Under the pieces are notes generated by a model. That model made no database searches, was not told the DNA's origin, and saw only the letters and a list, made by a program, of their open reading frames with translations. Made by a program: the position numbers and the translations under genes. Below are positions 48,830-57,907 of a stretch of 64,000 nucleotides of DNA, piece by piece; position 1 is the stretch's first letter, and every line of letters starts with the position of its first letter. Source of the stretch: DASYQD01 sp963846495 (lineage in GTDB: Bacteria > Acidobacteriota > Thermoanaerobaculia > Multivoradales > JAIOJS01). Location: positions 248,001-312,000 of the forward strand of contig CAWJWP010000016.1 in assembly GCA_963846495.1 (NCBI GenBank), given 5' to 3'.

Positions 48830-49987
48830 GGGCGGGCGTCGCTGCTCGCCTTGGCAGCTCTGGTCCTCCCCACGCTGCTCGCCTGCGGCAAGAAAGACGA
48901 AGGTCCGCCCAAGCGCCCGCCGGTACCGGTCACGGTCGCCGAGGTGCGGCGCGAGACGACGCCGCTCGACCTCGCCGCGATGGGCACGGTCGAGGCGCGC
49001 TCCACCGTCGAGGTGCGCTCGCGGGTCGGCGGCGAGGTGATGCGCGTCCACTTCCAAGAGGGCGACGAGGTGAAGGCCGGCCAGCCGCTCTTCACCGTCG
49101 ACCCGCGGCCGTTCCAGACCGCCCTCGCCCAGGCGCAGGCCGAGCTCCAGCGCGACCAGGTGATGGCCGAGAACGCGGCGCGCGAGGCGGCACGCTACGC
49201 CGATCTGGTGAAGAAGGACTTCGTCACCCGCGAGCAGCACGACCGCGCCCAGGCCGAGGCGCGGGCGCTGCAGGCGGGCCTGGCGGCCGACCGCGCCGCC
49301 GTCGCCGAGGCGCGTCTCCAGCTCGACTACGCCAGCATCCGCGCCCCCATCACCGGCCGCGCCGGCGCCGTCCTCGTCCACGCCGGCAACAACGTGCGCG
49401 CCAACGAGCAGACGCTGGTGGTGCTGCACGAGATGGCGCCGGTCGACGTGCGCTTCCCGATTCCGCAAGGGCAGCTGGCGGAGGTGCGCCGCCGCGACGC
49501 GGCCAGTGCCGCCACCTCAGGCCCGGGGCTCGAGGTGCTGGTCGACCAAGGTCAGGACGCCCGCGTCGGCCGCCTCACCTTCGTCGACAACTCCGTCGAC
49601 CCCGCGACCGGCACCATCCAGCTCAAGGCCACCTTCGCCAACACGGACCGCGCGCTGTGGCCCGGCCAGCTCGTGCAGGTCGCGCTGCGGCTCGGCACCG
49701 AGCAGGCGGTCGTCGCCCCCGAAGGCGCCGTGCAGTCGGGGCAGCACGGCGACTACGTCTTCGTCGTCAAGCCCGACCAGACCGTCGAGTCGCGGCCGGT
49801 CAGGGTGGCGCGCAGCGTCGCCGGCCGCGCCGTCATCGCCCAGGGCCTCGCCGGCGGCGAGACGGTCGTCACCGAAGGGCAGCTGCGCCTCTCACCGGGA
49901 GCGAAGGTGGTCGTCAAGCCGTCGACGGCGCCGGCGCTCGGTACCATCCCCAACGACGCCACACCGACGCAAGGAGCCAGCCGATGA
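48824..49987 (+). CDS. RND efflux periplasmic adaptor (membrane-fusion) lipoprotein
   Basis: 387 residues of the HlyD/AcrA family, linking the RND pump to TolC. Lipobox LPTLLAC (Cys21), then PVPVTVAEVRRETTPLDLAA, the barrel-sandwich part VEVRSRVGGEVMRVHFQEGD, a helical hairpin, LDYASIRAPITGRAGAVLVH and VRFPIPQGQLAEVRR. ATG 48824 gives an ideal lipoprotein signal but lies inside a palindromic repeat; ATG 48701 would add 41 repeat-derived residues (RHCEERSDEAIS) and spoil the signal. No obvious ribosome site in front of 48824. The stop overlaps the RND start as ATGA. Confidence 0.92.
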   Translation: MTGRASLLALAALVLPTLLACGKKDEGPPKRPPVPVTVAEVRRETTPLDLAAMGTVEARSTVEVRSRVGGEVMRVHFQEGDEVKAGQPLFTVDPRPFQTALAQAQAELQRDQVMAENAAREAARYADLVKKDFVTREQHDRAQAEARALQAGLAADRAAVAEARLQLDYASIRAPITGRAGAVLVHAGNNVRANEQTLVVLHEMAPVDVRFPIPQGQLAEVRRRDAASAATSGPGLEVLVDQGQDARVGRLTFVDNSVDPATGTIQLKATFANTDRALWPGQLVQVALRLGTEQAVVAPEGAVQSGQHGDYVFVVKPDQTVESRPVRVARSVAGRAVIAQGLAGGETVVTEGQLRLSPGAKVVVKPSTAPALGTIPNDATPTQGASR

Positions 49988-52900
49988 GCGACCGCCGCAC
50001 TAACGCCGGCGCCAACCAGAGGGGCGAGCCCACGGCGAGCCCCGACGTCGCGGAGCGGGTGGACGGGCTTCCGGCCAGCCGCGGAGTCAACATCTCCGAG
50101 ATCTTCATCCGCCGGCCGGTGATGACGACGCTCTTGATGGGCGCGATCGTCGCCTTCGGCGTCGTCGCCTACCGGCAGCTGCCGGTCTCCGACCTGCCCA
50201 ACGTCGACTTCCCCACCCTCTCGGTGTCGGCCAATCTGCCGGGCGCCAGCCCGGAGACGATGGCCGCGTCGGTGGCGACTCCCCTCGAGCGCCGCTTCTC
50301 GACCATCGCCGGGCTGACGCAGATGAGCTCGAGCAGCACGCAGGGCGGCACCAACATCACCCTGCAGTTCGACCTCTCGCGCGACCTCGACGCCGCCGCG
50401 CAGGACGTGCAGGCCGCCATCGCCGCCGCCTCGCGCAGCCTGCCCGACGACATGCCGAGCCCGCCGACGTACCAGAAGGTCAACCCCGCCGACCAGCCGA
50501 TCCTCTACCTGGCGCTCACCTCCGACACGCTGCCGCTCTCCGAGCTCGACGAGTACGCGCAGATCAGGCTGGCGCAGCGCATCTCCACCGTCTCCGGCGT
50601 GGCGCAGGTGCAGGTCTACGGCAGCCAGAAGTACGCCGTGCGCGTGCAGCTCGACCCGCGGGCGCTCGCCGCGCGCGGCGTCGGCATCGACGAGGTGACG
50701 AGCGCCATCCAGAGCAGCAACGTCAACCTGCCCAACGGCACGTTGTTCGGCGCCGAGCGCACCTTCACCGTCGAGTCGGAGGGGCAGCTCACCCAGGCCG
50801 AGGCCTACCGGCCGCTCATCGTCTCCTACAAGAACGGCTCGCCGGTGCGCCTGCAGGAGCTCGGCCGCGTCATCAACAGCGTCGAGAACGACAAGGCCGC
50901 GGCGTGGTTCATCGACAAGCGCGCGCTCGTGCTGGCGGTGCAGCGGCAGCCGGGGACGAACACCGTCAAGGTGGCGACGGCGGTGCGCGAGCTGCTGCCG
51001 ACCTTCCGCTCGCAGCTGCCCGCCTCGGTCGAGCTCAACGTGCTCAACGACCGCTCGGAGACGATCCAGGAGTCGGTGCACGACGTCAAGTTCACGCTGT
51101 GGCTGGCGCTCTGCCTGGTGGTGCTGGTCATCTTCCTCTTCCTGAGGAACCTCTCGGCGACGTTGATTCCGGCGACAGCGCTGCCGCTCTCGATCGTCGG
51201 CACCTTCGCGGTGATGTCGCTCCTCGGCTACAGCCTCGACAACCTGTCGCTGATGGCGCTGACCTTGGCGGTGGGCTTCGTCGTCGACGACGCCATCGTC
51301 ATGCTGGAGAACGTGGTGCGCCACATGGAGATGGGCAAGAAGCCCTTCCAGGCCGCCGTCGAGGGCTCGCGCGAGATCGGCTTCACCATCATCTCGATGA
51401 CGCTGTCGCTCGCCGCCGTCTTCCTGCCGGTGCTGTTCATGAGCGGGATCCTCGGGCGGCTCTTCCACGAGTTCGCCGTCACCATCGGCATGGCCGTGCT
51501 GATCTCCGGCTTCGTCTCGCTGTCGCTGACGCCGATGCTGTGCAGCCGCTTCCTGCGGCCGCCGTCCGAAGAGAAGCACGGGCGGATGTACCAGGCCTTC
51601 GAGCGCTTCTTCGACGGCATGCGCGACCTCTACGGCCGCGGCCTGCGTTGGTCGCTCGATCACGGGCGCGTGATGATGGCGCTGCTCGTGCTGTCGATGG
51701 CGGCGACGGTGTTCCTGTTCGGCAAGGTGCCGAAGGGCTTCCTGCCCAGCGAGGACACCGGCCAGATCCGCGCCATCACCCAGGGCGTCGAGGGGATGTC
51801 GCCGTTCGCCATGATGGAGCGGCAGCAGCAGCTGGCGAAGATCGCCGGCAATCACCCCGCCGTCGAACAGTTCATGTCCTTCGTCGGCCGCGGCGGCAAC
51901 AACTCCGGCGTGCTGTCGTTCAAGCTCAAGCCGCGCAGCGAGCGACCGCACGTCGACGAGGTGATCGCCGACCTACGCAAGCAGATGTCGGCGGTGCCCG
52001 GCATCCAGGTGTTCCTCAGCAACCCGCCGCCCATCCAGCTCGGCGCGCGCTTCGCCAAGGCGCAGTACCAGTACACGCTGCAGGGCTCGGACACCAACGA
52101 GCTCTACGCGCGCGCGGCGCAGCTCGAGGCGCGTCTCCAGGACGAGCCGCAGCTCACCGACGTCACCTCCGACCTGCAGATCAAGAACCCGCAGGTGCTG
52201 GTCAACGTCGACCGCGAGGCGGCGGCGCGCTACGACGTCACCGTGCGCCAGATCGAGGACGCGCTCTACTCGGCCTACGGCGCGCGCCGCGTGTCGACGA
52301 TCTTCGCGCCCGAGAACGACTACGACGTGCTGCTCGAGCTGCTCCCCGAGCACCAGCGCGAGCCCGACTCGCTGGGCCTCCTCCACGTGCGCTCGCGCAA
52401 CGGCGAGCTGGTGCCGCTCGGCGCGGTGGCGAGCTTCCGGCGCGCCGTCGGGCCGTTGACGGTCACCCACGCGGGCCAGCTGCCGGCGGTGACGCTGTCG
52501 TTCAACCTGCCGCCCGGCGTGGCGCTCGGCCAGGCGCTGGAGAAGGTCGAGGCCGCGGCGCGCGAGGTGCTGCCGGCGACCATCACGACGAGCTTCCAGG
52601 GCACCGCGCAGGCCTTCCAGGACTCCTCGCGCGGCCTCGGCTTGCTGCTCGTGCTGTCGATCCTCGTCATCTACATCGTCCTCGGCATCCTCTACGAGAG
52701 CTTCATCCACCCGCTCACGATCCTCTCGGCACTGCCGCTCGCGGGCTTGGGCGCGCTGGCGACGCTGATGCTCTTCCGCACCGAGCTGTCGCTCTACGCC
52801 TTCGTCGGCGTCATCATGCTCGTCGGCCTGGTGAAGAAGAACGGCATCATGATGGTCGACTTCGCCGTCGAGCGCCGCCACCAGGGCGCCGGTGCGCGCG

Positions 52901-53244
52901 ACGCCATCTACGAAGCGTCGCTGGTGCGCTTCCGGCCGATCATGATGACCACCATGGCGGCGCTCGTGGGAACGCTGCCGATCGCGTTGGGGATGGGGGC
53001 GGGAGCGGAGTCGCGGCGCCCTCTGGGGCTGGCAGTCGTCGGCGGCCTGCTCTTCTCGCAGATGCTGACGCTCTTCGTGACGCCGGTCTTCTACGTCTAC
53101 ATGGACGCCTTCGAGAAGTGGCTGGCGAAGACCTTCCCGAGCCTGTCGCGCGGGCGGAAGGGCGTCCGCGTCGAAGACGAGGACGCGGATGTGGTCACGC
53201 AGCCCGGCGTGCCGAAGCCCGAGACGGTGGCCGCACGGGCTTAG
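49984..53244 (+). CDS. RND-family multidrug efflux permease (MdtB/MdtC/AcrB-like)
   Basis: 1086 residues. Proton-driven inner-membrane exporter of hydrophobic compounds. Family blocks: NISEIFIRRPVMTTLLMGAI, LPVSDLPNVDFPTLSVSANL, PGASPETMAASVATPLERRF, GFVVDDAIVMLENVVRHME (proton-relay Asp pair in TM4), SLTPMLCSRFL and GVIMLVGLVKKNGIMMVDFA near the end. Two large periplasmic loops are present. The first 30 residues before the canonical start (ANQRGEPTASPDV) come from a family B repeat and are absent from relatives. With TolC and adaptor it forms a complete tripartite pump. Confidence 0.95.
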   Translation: MSDRRTNAGANQRGEPTASPDVAERVDGLPASRGVNISEIFIRRPVMTTLLMGAIVAFGVVAYRQLPVSDLPNVDFPTLSVSANLPGASPETMAASVATPLERRFSTIAGLTQMSSSSTQGGTNITLQFDLSRDLDAAAQDVQAAIAAASRSLPDDMPSPPTYQKVNPADQPILYLALTSDTLPLSELDEYAQIRLAQRISTVSGVAQVQVYGSQKYAVRVQLDPRALAARGVGIDEVTSAIQSSNVNLPNGTLFGAERTFTVESEGQLTQAEAYRPLIVSYKNGSPVRLQELGRVINSVENDKAAAWFIDKRALVLAVQRQPGTNTVKVATAVRELLPTFRSQLPASVELNVLNDRSETIQESVHDVKFTLWLALCLVVLVIFLFLRNLSATLIPATALPLSIVGTFAVMSLLGYSLDNLSLMALTLAVGFVVDDAIVMLENVVRHMEMGKKPFQAAVEGSREIGFTIISMTLSLAAVFLPVLFMSGILGRLFHEFAVTIGMAVLISGFVSLSLTPMLCSRFLRPPSEEKHGRMYQAFERFFDGMRDLYGRGLRWSLDHGRVMMALLVLSMAATVFLFGKVPKGFLPSEDTGQIRAITQGVEGMSPFAMMERQQQLAKIAGNHPAVEQFMSFVGRGGNNSGVLSFKLKPRSERPHVDEVIADLRKQMSAVPGIQVFLSNPPPIQLGARFAKAQYQYTLQGSDTNELYARAAQLEARLQDEPQLTDVTSDLQIKNPQVLVNVDREAAARYDVTVRQIEDALYSAYGARRVSTIFAPENDYDVLLELLPEHQREPDSLGLLHVRSRNGELVPLGAVASFRRAVGPLTVTHAGQLPAVTLSFNLPPGVALGQALEKVEAAAREVLPATITTSFQGTAQAFQDSSRGLGLLLVLSILVIYIVLGILYESFIHPLTILSALPLAGLGALATLMLFRTELSLYAFVGVIMLVGLVKKNGIMMVDFAVERRHQGAGARDAIYEASLVRFRPIMMTTMAALVGTLPIALGMGAGAESRRPLGLAVVGGLLFSQMLTLFVTPVFYVYMDAFEKWLAKTFPSLSRGRKGVRVEDEDADVVTQPGVPKPETVAARA
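50012..50049 (-). repeat. Dispersed repeat family B, copy 3 (inside the RND coding sequence)
   Basis: On the minus strand reads GACGTCGGGGCTCGCCGTGG then GCTCGCCCCTCTGGTT, matching the 3887 copy with two changes. It is translated in the permease frame as NQRGEPTASPDV within a non-conserved N-terminal extension. Confidence 0.78.
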
Positions 53245-54305
53245 CGCTGCCGCTGCGTCAGTTTCTCCTCGAAGCGCTCCAGCAGCTTCCCGACCGCCAG
53301 CTTCACCGCCACGTCAGTGGCCTGGCCGACGGTACTGCGGGCGAAGTCGATCTCGGTGCTCTCGATCAGGTCGCTGGCGTCGGCCACCGAGCCGGTCGCC
53401 GAGGCCGACACGTACACATGCGTCTCCACGTCCACCAGCCGTAGCTCGATCGAGATCCGGGTCTCGCCGCGCTTGCCCGTGGTGCGGCTGGAGAAGTCGT
53501 ACACCTCGCCGTAGACCACGTAGCGGGCGCGACGCCGGCGGCCGTCGTCGACCGCGCTCTCGACATCGCCTTTGCCGGTGGAGCTCGCCCACTGGCGCTC
53601 GCCGAAGCGTCTGATCACCTCGTCCTTGTCCTCGACGAAATCGAACTTGCCGCGGCCGCGCTCGTAGAGCTCCTCCATGATCCTGTTGTGCACGCCGAAG
53701 CCGACGCTGCGTTCGGCGAGCTGGGGGTAGCGCTCGCTGGTCGCGGCGCTCAGCCCGAGCTGCAGCACGGCGAGCGCGATCGGTGACAGCGCCGGCGGCG
53801 GTAGCGCCCGCGTGGGCGCCGCTTTCGGCGTGGGCCTGGGCGACCGTGTCGGCGCGGGCGTGGGCGTGCGCGAAGGCGTCTGCGTCGGCGCCGCCGTCGG
53901 CGTCGGCGTCGGCGCGGCCGTCGGCGTCGGCGTGACCCCTGGCGTTGGTGTGGCCCCTGGCGTTGGTGTCGGCGGCGGTGTCGCCGGCGGCGTCGGTGTC
54001 GCGCTCGGATTCGGTACGGGCGCGATGATCCCTGGCGAGGTCGGCCCGGGCCGGGCTCCGTCGACTAAACGATCGATCATCGCGTAGGCACCCACGACGC
54101 CAGCCAGCACGCAGGCGCTTGCAAACACTTTCCGCCACGGCCGCCGCTCGTCTGTCGATGATGAAACCGATTCGTCCGGCAGTTTGGCCGACGGCCCAAC
54201 CTGCGGGGCTACTGCCTCCTTTTCGGTCCGAGATCCGGCGAGGCCTTCTCCGGATCGAAGATCTGACCATCGGGTGCTCGCATGTAGAGCACCGGCGTCC
54301 CCCAC
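53241..54305 (-). CDS. Membrane-anchored CsgG/FlgO-like protein, partner of the CHAT protease
   Basis: 354 residues: a cytoplasmic start, one membrane segment (VFASACVLAGVVGAYAMI), a Thr-Pro-repeat linker of about 70 residues, then an extracytoplasmic domain of the CsgG/FlgO type (LGLSAATSERYPQLAERSVG, FGVHNRIMEELYERGRG, YVVYGEVYDFSSRTTGKRGE, TRISIELRLVDVETHVYVSA). The same domain forms the outer part of the kinase at 61 kb with long identical stretches. GTG 54305 would overlap the CHAT gene by 97 bases; the strong AAGGAGG at its stop (54216) has no suitable start behind it, so the start is uncertain. Function unknown. Confidence 0.75.
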   Translation of the reverse strand: MGDAGALHASTRWSDLRSGEGLAGSRTEKEAVAPQVGPSAKLPDESVSSSTDERRPWRKVFASACVLAGVVGAYAMIDRLVDGARPGPTSPGIIAPVPNPSATPTPPATPPPTPTPGATPTPGVTPTPTAAPTPTPTAAPTQTPSRTPTPAPTRSPRPTPKAAPTRALPPPALSPIALAVLQLGLSAATSERYPQLAERSVGFGVHNRIMEELYERGRGKFDFVEDKDEVIRRFGERQWASSTGKGDVESAVDDGRRRRARYVVYGEVYDFSSRTTGKRGETRISIELRLVDVETHVYVSASATGSVADASDLIESTEIDFARSTVGQATDVAVKLAVGKLLERFEEKLTQRQR

Positions 54306-55354
54306 TCCAGCTCGTGACCGGCAGAGAACATGTCATTTCGCGCCTCCACCAAGGCGGCGTCGACAGGCCGACCAGCTGCCAATGCGGAGTAGAGCCCTTG
54401 GGAGAACTTGATCGCGGCCGCATCGGTGATCTCGAACTGCATGGCGATGACAGCCGGGATCCCGCATTGAATCAGGCCCTGGGCAACGCCGGCGAACGGG
54501 TTCGAGAGCGAAGTACGCGCACCTTCACATGCGTTCAGCACGGCCAAGCGCAGCGATCGATGATTGTGAAGTAACGTCCCCAGCGTGCCACCATCCACAG
54601 GCTTCGCACGCTTCTCGTCATCACAGAACAGTAGGACGCTTTTGTCAGACTGTTGATCAAAGTCTCCATGGCCAATGAAATGTAGGACGTGACAGACCTC
54701 GCTCTGTAGCCATTGCTCGAGCTCAGCCGTCGTTGGGTTTGTCCGCCTTTCCAAAACAATGCGACCCGTGCCTCTTATTGACTCCTCGAGTTTCTGCCAC
54801 TCCTTCTCGACATCCAACTGCGGATAGCTTGGTGGACTCGAGATCACCGCGAGGATTCGGAGCGGCGGCTCGACTTCGATTCGACGAACCCGTTCGGGAA
54901 CCTCCAAGTAACGAACCACTGGAGTGCTGTCGGAGAGCGCAAGGAACCGATTGAGCCGGGGGTTGAGGATGAACTCCCACGGAAGATCGTTCAACTCTGG
55001 GGTTTCGCTCAACCATAGTCGGATGCGGAGGCCGACACCGTCACGAGTTGCCTCATCCAGGCTGCTGCGCAGGCAGGCCCTGACGTCGCCGTCGAACACC
55101 GCATTGAACAGACGGCCACCAAACTCTCGGGCGGCCGCCGATTCTGAATTCCGAGCACTTCGAGTCAATCGCCGTGTGCCGCCTTCCCGGAACAGGACGT
55201 TCTCCATCTCCGGACCCAAAACCGGAGCGACGAAGGGTGCATCAGCGGGACCGGCCGGGGAGTTTGACAGCCTGGCGCGGTAACTGCCGTCCGACGCACG
55301 TTCGATCCGTAAGTCAAAGTCTCGAAAGCTGGTGATGCGATTCGACTGACTCAT
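54209..55354 (-). CDS. CHAT-domain (caspase-like) protease
   Basis: 381 residues. An N-terminal domain of about 150 residues is followed by a CHAT (caspase HetF associated with TPR) peptidase domain. The catalytic dyad is visible: His229 in VLHFIGHGDFDQQ and Cys276 in LAVLNACEGARTSLSNPFAG, with VIAMQFEITDAAAIKFSQGL as the usual end block. The N-terminal part (LRIRLWLSETPELNDLPWEF) is also found in CHAT proteins of signalling and defence loci. Base composition is visibly less G+C-rich than neighbouring genes, a possible sign of transfer. ATG 55354 chosen. Its promoter carries the shared ECF-like boxes. Confidence 0.88.
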   Translation of the reverse strand: MSQSNRITSFRDFDLRIERASDGSYRARLSNSPAGPADAPFVAPVLGPEMENVLFREGGTRRLTRSARNSESAAAREFGGRLFNAVFDGDVRACLRSSLDEATRDGVGLRIRLWLSETPELNDLPWEFILNPRLNRFLALSDSTPVVRYLEVPERVRRIEVEPPLRILAVISSPPSYPQLDVEKEWQKLEESIRGTGRIVLERRTNPTTAELEQWLQSEVCHVLHFIGHGDFDQQSDKSVLLFCDDEKRAKPVDGGTLGTLLHNHRSLRLAVLNACEGARTSLSNPFAGVAQGLIQCGIPAVIAMQFEITDAAAIKFSQGLYSALAAGRPVDAALVEARNDMFSAGHELEWGTPVLYMRAPDGQIFDPEKASPDLGPKRRQ

Positions 55355-55459
55355 AAACGCGCACCGAGTCCGTCTGTTCAATGCCGATCGAGGGACGGAG
55401 AGGCGACGGGCGCTGAAACGGCCGAGCGCCGCCGCGAGACACCATGCGCCGATACCTGT

Positions 55460-55489
55460 TTAGACGGACGCGGCGAACGACTTGCCCCC
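55460..55489 (-). promoter_or_regulatory. ECF-like promoter A, in front of the CHAT gene
   Basis: Minus-strand boxes GGGGGCAA (55489-55482) and CGTCTAA (55466-55460) with a 15-base spacer. The CHAT start codon is 105 bases downstream. Boxes and surrounding bases (GTGGGGGCAA, GCCGCGTCCGTCTAA) are nearly identical to promoter B. Confidence 0.6.
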
Positions 55490-55529
55490 ACCCCGGTCCG
55501 CTGACGCGGCCATGTTTTTAGCGGCCGCC

Positions 55530-55559
55530 GGGGGAAAGGCGGCCGCTCTGTCCGTCTAA
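55530..55559 (+). promoter_or_regulatory. ECF-like promoter C, in front of the secreted CARDB-type gene
   Basis: Plus-strand boxes GGGGGAAA (55530-55537) and CGTCTAA (55553-55559), 15-base spacer. It lies back to back with promoter A in the same 100-base interval, 57 bases before the ATG of the downstream gene. Confidence 0.55.
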
Positions 55560-55616
55560 TCCATTAGAGCGGCCATTCGCGCCCGTTCGACATCCCGGGC
55601 CGATGGCCGGCTTCCT

Positions 55617-56561
55617 ATGGACAGGACGATCGCACCTCGTTTCGCTGCCGCGGGCTGCCCGGCTCGCCGTCGGTCGACGCGCCGATTCGTCACCGGTGCG
55701 AGCGCGTTGGTTCTCCTCCTCGGCTTGGCGCCAATCCCAGTGCTCGCGCAATTGCCGGACCTGATGGTGACGGTGCTCGATCCCGACGCCGGCAGCGTCG
55801 TCGCACTGGGTGATTCGTTCGCCGTCAGAGTCGCGGTCGCCAACGACGGCGCCGCCCCGGCCGGCGCCTCGCACCTGCGGTTCCACGCCTCGCTCGACGC
55901 GACGATCACGTTCGACGATCGCGTGTTCGGCGCGGGGGCTGCCATCCCCGCGCTCGCTGCCGGCGCGCGCTCGGTGCACGTGACGACGGATTCGCTGCCG
56001 AGCGCGGGGCCGTGGTGGGTCGGCGCCTGCGTGGCGGTGGTGCGCGGCGATCCGCAGCAGGGCAACAATTGCTCCGCGGGCACGCCCATCGCGGTGACCG
56101 TCGCCGACCCCTTCTTCCGCGAAGGATTCGAGTCGGGAACGCTGGACCCGTGGGCGGCCGTCTTCGCTGCCCTCTGTCCCGACGACGTCTTCGAAGGCAG
56201 GGGCCGCAACGGCAGCGACGACGGCTGCTCCGGCGCGCGCATCCCCATCGGCCGCCGGCAAGCGCACGCGCACTGCGACGCCGACTGGCTCCGGTTCGAC
56301 GGCGTCGCCGGCCGCACCTATCGCATCGAGACCTTCGCGCTCGCGGGGGGAGCCGACACCACGATCGCCGTCCACCGCGACTGCGACGAGGTCCCGATCG
56401 CCGACGACGACGATGGCGGCCCCGATAACCGGTCCTCGCGCGTCGACTTCACGGCTCCCGCCAACGACGTCTACGACCTCCACGTCGAGGAGTGGAACGA
56501 CGCCTACGGGCCGGGGCTGAGCTATCGGATCCGCGTCACCTGCATCGCCGGCTGCGATTAG
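55617..56561 (+). CDS. Secreted CARDB-type/PPC-like domain protein
   Basis: 314 residues with a signal peptide (GASALVLLLGLAPIPVLAQ). First domain: a CARDB-like beta sandwich (LPDLMVTVLDPDAGSVVALG ... NDGAAPAGASHLRFHASLD). The C-terminal part (DWLRFDGVAGRTYRIETFAL, VHRDCDEVPIADDDD, YDLHVEEWNDAYGPGLSYRI) resembles pre-peptidase C-terminal (PPC) domains, with several Cys that may form disulphides. No catalytic domain. Convergent with the CsgG-like gene downstream, overlapping by four bases. Shares the promoter pattern of the CHAT and kinase units. Confidence 0.78.
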   Translation: MDRTIAPRFAAAGCPARRRSTRRFVTGASALVLLLGLAPIPVLAQLPDLMVTVLDPDAGSVVALGDSFAVRVAVANDGAAPAGASHLRFHASLDATITFDDRVFGAGAAIPALAAGARSVHVTTDSLPSAGPWWVGACVAVVRGDPQQGNNCSAGTPIAVTVADPFFREGFESGTLDPWAAVFAALCPDDVFEGRGRNGSDDGCSGARIPIGRRQAHAHCDADWLRFDGVAGRTYRIETFALAGGADTTIAVHRDCDEVPIADDDDGGPDNRSSRVDFTAPANDVYDLHVEEWNDAYGPGLSYRIRVTCIAGCD

Positions 56562-57245
56562 CGGGGCGCGCTCGAGCCTGGCGCGCTCGCAGGCAGGCGG
56601 CGCAGCAGCTCCGCAGCGGCGCGGCGGACGGCATCGCTGGTGGCGCTGCCGACCGATCGCTCGTCGAGCTCGTCGACGCGGCCGGTGGCGGGCGCGGCGG
56701 CGCTGCCGGTCGCCGTGGCGGACGTGTACTGCCGGGTCGCACGGTCGAGGAGCCGCAGCTGGATGGTGATGCGCGTGATCGTCTCGGCGCGGCCCACCAG
56801 CCCGCGCACCTCTTCGCGCCGCTCGGTCGTCACGTCCACCACCTCGCCGTAGAGGACGTAGCGGGCGCCGCCCACTCGTGGGTCGTCGGCGTCCTCGACG
56901 GCAGCGCGCGCGCCGCTCATCAGGCCCTCGATCTGCTCCACGATCTCGGCGCTCGACTCGTGAGAACGGAAGCGGCGCGTGTCGGCGAGGGCCTCGTCGA
57001 TGCGGTTGGCGATCCCCCAGCCGACCTGGTTGGCTACTAGCTCCGGGTAACGCTTGGCCACGGTCGGCGAGAGGCCGAAGCTCGCCACGTAGATGTCGAG
57101 ACGGTCGTCGGTGCTGGCGGCGGGCGCCGGCGCGGCGGAGCCGGTCCGCCACGTCTCCGGCGCCGGACCCGCGTCGTGCGACGTCGTGGCGCAGGCGGCG
57201 AGCAGCGCCGCGGCGAGAGCGCGAGCGATCGGCGGCGGTCCGCAT
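56558..57245 (-). CDS. CsgG/FlgO-like exported lipoprotein (apparent one-base insertion near the start)
   Basis: From ATG 57245 (overlapping the upstream TGA as TGATG) the frame is lost after about five codons. Skipping one G near 57230 gives MRTAAIARALAAALLAAC, a textbook lipoprotein signal, leading into ATTSHDAGPAPETWRTG and the domain LDIYVASFGLSPTVAKRYPE, VGWGIANRIDEALADTRRFR, YVLYGEVVDVTTERREEVRG, ITRITIQLRLLDRATRQYTS. This is the CsgG/FlgO-like fold also seen in the kinase and the CHAT partner. Without correction only an internal GTG at 57088 is available (176 residues, no signal). Last gene of the kinase operon. Confidence 0.7.
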
Positions 57246-57907
57246 CAGCCGCCCGCCGCCCAGCGCGGGAGCAGACGGTTGAAGGCGTCGGCGAGCGCCC
57301 GGTCGACCGCCTGCGCCGGCCCGGCCTGGTCGAAGACGAGCTCGTCGCCGCGATACTCGGGGCCCGCCCAGATGACGCGGGTGACGCTCTTGCCCTCGCC
57401 GTCCTCGCACAGCGGTTGCGGCGGCCGTTCGCCGCTCATGCAGAGCCGCACGACGGCGCGATACGCCCAGCGGCGGCCGCCGACCGGGCCGGTCACGCGA
57501 TCACGGGTGACGCCCAGCTCGCGGACGGCGCCGTAGGCGATCCACTCCGCCGCGGCGTGCTCGCGGGCGCGGTCGGGATCGCCGAGCACCTCGGCGCTCG
57601 GCTCGCTGAGCCAGTAGCCGCCGAGCGCCTCGCGCACCGACGGCGCCAGGTCCTTCTCCTCGACGAGCGCGAAGGCGCCGCTGTCGGCATACATCTGCAC
57701 CAGGCGGCCGCGCAGACTCCAGCCCAGCCGCTGGTCTCGCCACTTCGGGTCGTCGACGCCGTTCTGCAGTCCCACCACGACGAGCGTCGGGAGCGCGGGC
57801 GAGGCCGCGGGCGTCGCCGCCGTTTCGCTCGCCGCCGCCGCGGCTCCGGCCGTCACGACGAACGTGCCGAGGGCCGCGGCCGCGAGGCAGCGGCGCCTCA
57901 GTCCCAT
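57245..57907 (-). CDS. Exported CsgG/FlgO-like protein
   Basis: 220 residues with a signal peptide (CLAAAALGTFVVTAGAAAA). The mature domain starts LPTLVVVGLQNGVDDPKWRD and contains LGWSLRGRLVQMYADSGAFA, VEEKDLAPSVREAL, WIAYGAVRELGVTRDRVTGP and a closing VDRALADAFNRLLPRW, a divergent CsgG-like layout (strand, helix, 'damage/essential' residue VEE, strand, then a terminal helix). It overlaps the upstream gene by ten bases and its stop overlaps the next start, so the operon is translationally coupled. The assignment is by pattern and is less sure than for its neighbours. Confidence 0.7.
   Translation of the reverse strand: MGLRRRCLAAAALGTFVVTAGAAAAASETAATPAASPALPTLVVVGLQNGVDDPKWRDQRLGWSLRGRLVQMYADSGAFALVEEKDLAPSVREALGGYWLSEPSAEVLGDPDRAREHAAAEWIAYGAVRELGVTRDRVTGPVGGRRWAYRAVVRLCMSGERPPQPLCEDGEGKSVTRVIWAGPEYRGDELVFDQAGPAQAVDRALADAFNRLLPRWAAGG

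Noticed and set aside
53880..54060. Tandem GGCGTTGGTGT-like short repeats, CRISPR-like at first glance
   Set aside because: They encode a Thr-Pro repeat linker in frame; no spacers, no constant repeat length, no cas genes.
55518..57410. 630-codon minus-strand frame through the CsgG-like gene and the CARDB-type gene
   Set aside because: It includes the real ATG at 57245 but then becomes low-complexity and antisense to a gene with a signal peptide; only its first codons are meaningful, as the start of the frameshifted lipoprotein.
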